The position numbers and the translations under genes are program-made. From the NCBI GenBank assembly GCA_005804885.1, contig SYOX01000087.1:1-46246 (forward strand): DNA of 46,246 nucleotides, read 5' to 3'. Of the stretch, positions 44,784 through 46,246 are shown in pieces (within the stretch, counting starts at the first letter, position 1; each line of letters opens with the position of its first letter). This DNA is from Pseudomonadota bacterium (lineage in GTDB: Bacteria; Myxococcota_A; Bradymonadia; Bradymonadales; GCA-2716585). The notes under the pieces were generated by a model, which had not been told where the DNA came from, made no database searches, and worked only from the letters and a program-made list of their open reading frames with translations.

Positions 44784-44811
44784 TTGTCCTCGACGCAACA
44801 ATGGGTAGGAT
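44784..44811 (+). promoter_or_regulatory. Candidate promoter of the DUF47-PiT genes
   Basis: TTGTCC (44784-44789) and TAGGAT (44806-44811) are spaced by 16 bp. The proximal Pho-box-like site ends 13 bp upstream, a position suited to an activator. Confidence 0.5.
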
Positions 44812-44881
44812 ATGCCCGCTCTGGCCGGTCTGAGCCCATCAGCCTTTCGAGCGAAGTGTTTGATTGAACCGAGGTGTCAAC

Positions 44882-45499
44882 ATGGCCTTGACCCGAGACA
44901 AGTTCTTCTGGGAATCCTTCTCCGCCCACATCGAGTGCACCGAGCGCGCCGTCGCTCTGCTGGCCGAGCTCCTGGGCGGCCCCGAGCACGCGGCGATCCT
45001 CTATGAGCGCATCCACGACATCGAGCACGAAGGCGACAAGATCACCCGCGAGGTCGTCCAGGCCCTCCACAAGACCTGGATCACCCCCCTCGATCGCGAC
45101 GCCATCCACGGCCTCATCACCTGCCTCGATACCGTCCTCGATGAGGTCGACGCCTGCGCCGTCCGCTTCTCCCTCTACGAGATCACTGAGATCCGCCCCG
45201 AGGCCCGCGCCGTCGTCGAGCTGATGCGCCGCTCCATCCAGATCGCCCGCCCCGCCATCGACAACCTCACCAACATGAAGGAGTCCGCGCACACGCTGGA
45301 GCTGTGCAGCCAGCTCAACCAGCTCGAGAGTCAGGCCGACCGGGTCTACCGCGAGGCCGTCGCGCGACTCTTCAAGGAGGCCACCGACCCGATCCTGGCC
45401 ATGAAGTGGCGCGACATCTTCGACGCCCTCGAAGCCGTCCACGACAGCATCGAGAACGTCGCCGACATCATCGAAGGGATCGTCCTTGAACACTCCTGA
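44882..45499 (+). CDS. DUF47 (PhoU-like) phosphate transport regulator
   Basis: 205 aa, all-helical, with the DUF47 pattern: F-F-W-E-S-F-S-A-H-I near the start, I-H-D-I-E-H-E-G-D-K-I-T-R-E-V, T-P-L-D-R-D-A-I-H-G-L, and D-I-F-D-A-L-E-A-V-H-D-S-I-E-N-V-A-D-I-I-E. The acidic/His residues form metal clusters in PhoU-like proteins. DUF47 proteins travel with PiT transporters and control them. ATG 44882 has GAGGTG upstream. The PiT gene begins 23 bp after its stop. Confidence 0.93.
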   Translation: MALTRDKFFWESFSAHIECTERAVALLAELLGGPEHAAILYERIHDIEHEGDKITREVVQALHKTWITPLDRDAIHGLITCLDTVLDEVDACAVRFSLYEITEIRPEARAVVELMRRSIQIARPAIDNLTNMKESAHTLELCSQLNQLESQADRVYREAVARLFKEATDPILAMKWRDIFDALEAVHDSIENVADIIEGIVLEHS

Positions 45500-45522
45500 A
45501 CACGAAGGGATGGGCTGACGCC

Positions 45523-46246
45523 ATGTGGACCACCTATCTGATCATCGTCCTCTGCGCCGCGCTCCTCTTCGACGCCATCAATGGCTTTCACGACGCGGCC
45601 AACTCCATCGCCACCGTCGTCTCGACGCGCGTCCTCTCTCCGCGCGCCGCCGTCCTCTGGGCCGCCTTCTTCAACTTCATCGCCTTCCTCGTCTACCCCG
45701 CGCACGTCTCCAACGCCATCGCCAAGGGCGTCGCGGCCGAGGCCGTCACCCAGAACGTCATCTTCGCCGCCCTGATCGGCGCCATCACCTGGAACCTCCT
45801 GACCTGGTGGAAGGGCCTCCCCTCATCCTCCTCTCACGCCCTCATGGGCGCCTTCGCCGGCTCGGCGCTCGCCCACGTCCCCGATCCCTCCATCCTGACC
45901 ACCTCCGTCTTCGGCAAGGCCGCCCTCTTCATCGTCGTCGCCCCCGTCCTCGGCGGCCTCATCGGCTGGATCATCATGGCCCTGATCAAGCGCCTGCTCG
46001 CCCACGCCACCCCCCACACCGTCGATAGCATCTTCCGCCGCGGTCAGCTCGTCGCCGCCGCCCTCTACTCCCTCGGCCCCGGCGGCAACGCCGCCCAGAC
46101 GTCCATGGGCATCATCACCGCCCTCCTGATCACCTCCGGCCTCCAGTCCGCCGACCAGACCGAACCCTTCCTCTGGGTCGTCCTCGTCTGTCACCTCGCC
46201 ATGGCCCTCGGGACGATGTCCGGCGGCTGGCGCATCTTCAAGACCA
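45523..46246 (+). CDS. PiT-family inorganic phosphate transporter, 3' end cut by the window
   Basis: The frame is open from ATG 45523 to the window end (241 codons), so the C-terminal part is missing. G-F-H-D-A-A-N-S is the PiT signature, and later G-T-M-S-G-G-W-R-I-F-K-T is the matching conserved segment of the family. Several hydrophobic spans are present (L-I-I-V-L-C-A-A-L-L-F; I-G-A-I-T-W-N-L-L-T-W-W). PiT proteins take up phosphate, usually as a metal-phosphate complex, with H+ or Na+. AAGGGATGGG precedes the start. It is paired with DUF47. Confidence 0.95.
   Translation, partial: MWTTYLIIVLCAALLFDAINGFHDAANSIATVVSTRVLSPRAAVLWAAFFNFIAFLVYPAHVSNAIAKGVAAEAVTQNVIFAALIGAITWNLLTWWKGLPSSSSHALMGAFAGSALAHVPDPSILTTSVFGKAALFIVVAPVLGGLIGWIIMALIKRLLAHATPHTVDSIFRRGQLVAAALYSLGPGGNAAQTSMGIITALLITSGLQSADQTEPFLWVVLVCHLAMALGTMSGGWRIFKT

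Larger units (their letters stand above)
44574..44881. promoter_or_regulatory. 308-bp control region before the phosphate genes
   Basis: It holds a GC hairpin just after the preceding stop, a 17-bp direct repeat of the end of the GT39-like gene (GCCTCAAGGCGATCGCC at 44548-44564 and 44620-44636), two Pho-box-like sites and a candidate promoter. No gene is seen. Confidence 0.6.

Overview
The window is very GC-rich (visibly well above 60%) and gene-dense. It carries many protein families typical of large-genome, developmentally complex bacteria: an FHA protein next to a Ser/Thr kinase with a PEGA-type outer domain, a second FHA protein with a long coiled coil, a caspase-like/FGE lipoprotein, several TPR, PEGA and HEAT exported proteins, a MinD-type ATPase fused to a RodZ-like HTH, and an orphan NtrB-like histidine kinase. 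This points to a myxobacterial or related delta-type lineage (Myxococcota-like). That is an inference from family content; no rRNA or tRNA gene was seen.

Layout. (1) 1-4808: an exported class I glutamine amidotransferase, an Rpn/DUF4351-like PD-(D/E)XK protein on the minus strand, and an 825-aa caspase/EF-hand/PEGA/FGE lipoprotein. (2) 4809-5500: a gene-free stretch of nested inverted repeats. (3) 5501-6598: an atypical extended SDR. (4) 6703-15008: a five-gene plus-strand cassette of a MoxR AAA+ ATPase, a DUF5682 protein, a VWA protein with an intact MIDAS, and two large proteins I do not recognise. This is the most interesting system in the window. (5) 15145-21253: a TPR/PEGA-like exported protein converges on a minus-strand operon read FHA protein, HMA metal-binding protein, TPR membrane protein, Ser/Thr kinase, TetR regulator, with gaps of about 40-50 bp. 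(6) 21446-27273: a small membrane protein, then a minus-strand operon of MinD-RodZ-HTH fusion, an 88-aa protein, an RluD-like pseudouridine synthase and an ABC1/UbiB kinase. (7) 27274-37540: FHA-coiled-coil protein, HEAT protein, TPR lipoprotein, histidine kinase, Tat-exported metallophosphoesterase, L,D-transpeptidase lipoprotein, and an unknown 400-aa protein. (8) 37541-38228: a second repeat-rich gene-free stretch containing a roughly 520-bp interrupted palindrome. (9) 38229-44573: a TMTC-like GT-C/TPR membrane protein, GalE, a NYN-LOTUS RNA-binding/nuclease protein, and a GT39-like/TPR membrane protein. (10) 44574-46246: two Pho-box-like sites ahead of DUF47 and PiT phosphate-transport genes; the PiT gene runs off the window.

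How parts may work together. The MoxR-DUF5682-VWA core resembles known MoxR-VWA chaperone or conflict modules, in which an AAA+ ring remodels a target together with a MIDAS protein. Here it carries two unrecognised partners in place of the SWIM-finger and DUF5691 genes I associate with actinobacterial versions. The FHA protein in region 5 has seven copies of a T-x-x-(L/I/F)-D-like motif in its disordered part and lies in one operon with a kinase, which suggests multivalent phospho-threonine binding. DUF47 and PiT form a standard phosphate uptake pair under a plausible PhoB-like control region. Strand composition (G-rich versus C-rich on the plus strand) switches about seven times in blocks of a few kilobases, partly independent of gene orientation and in places inside genes.
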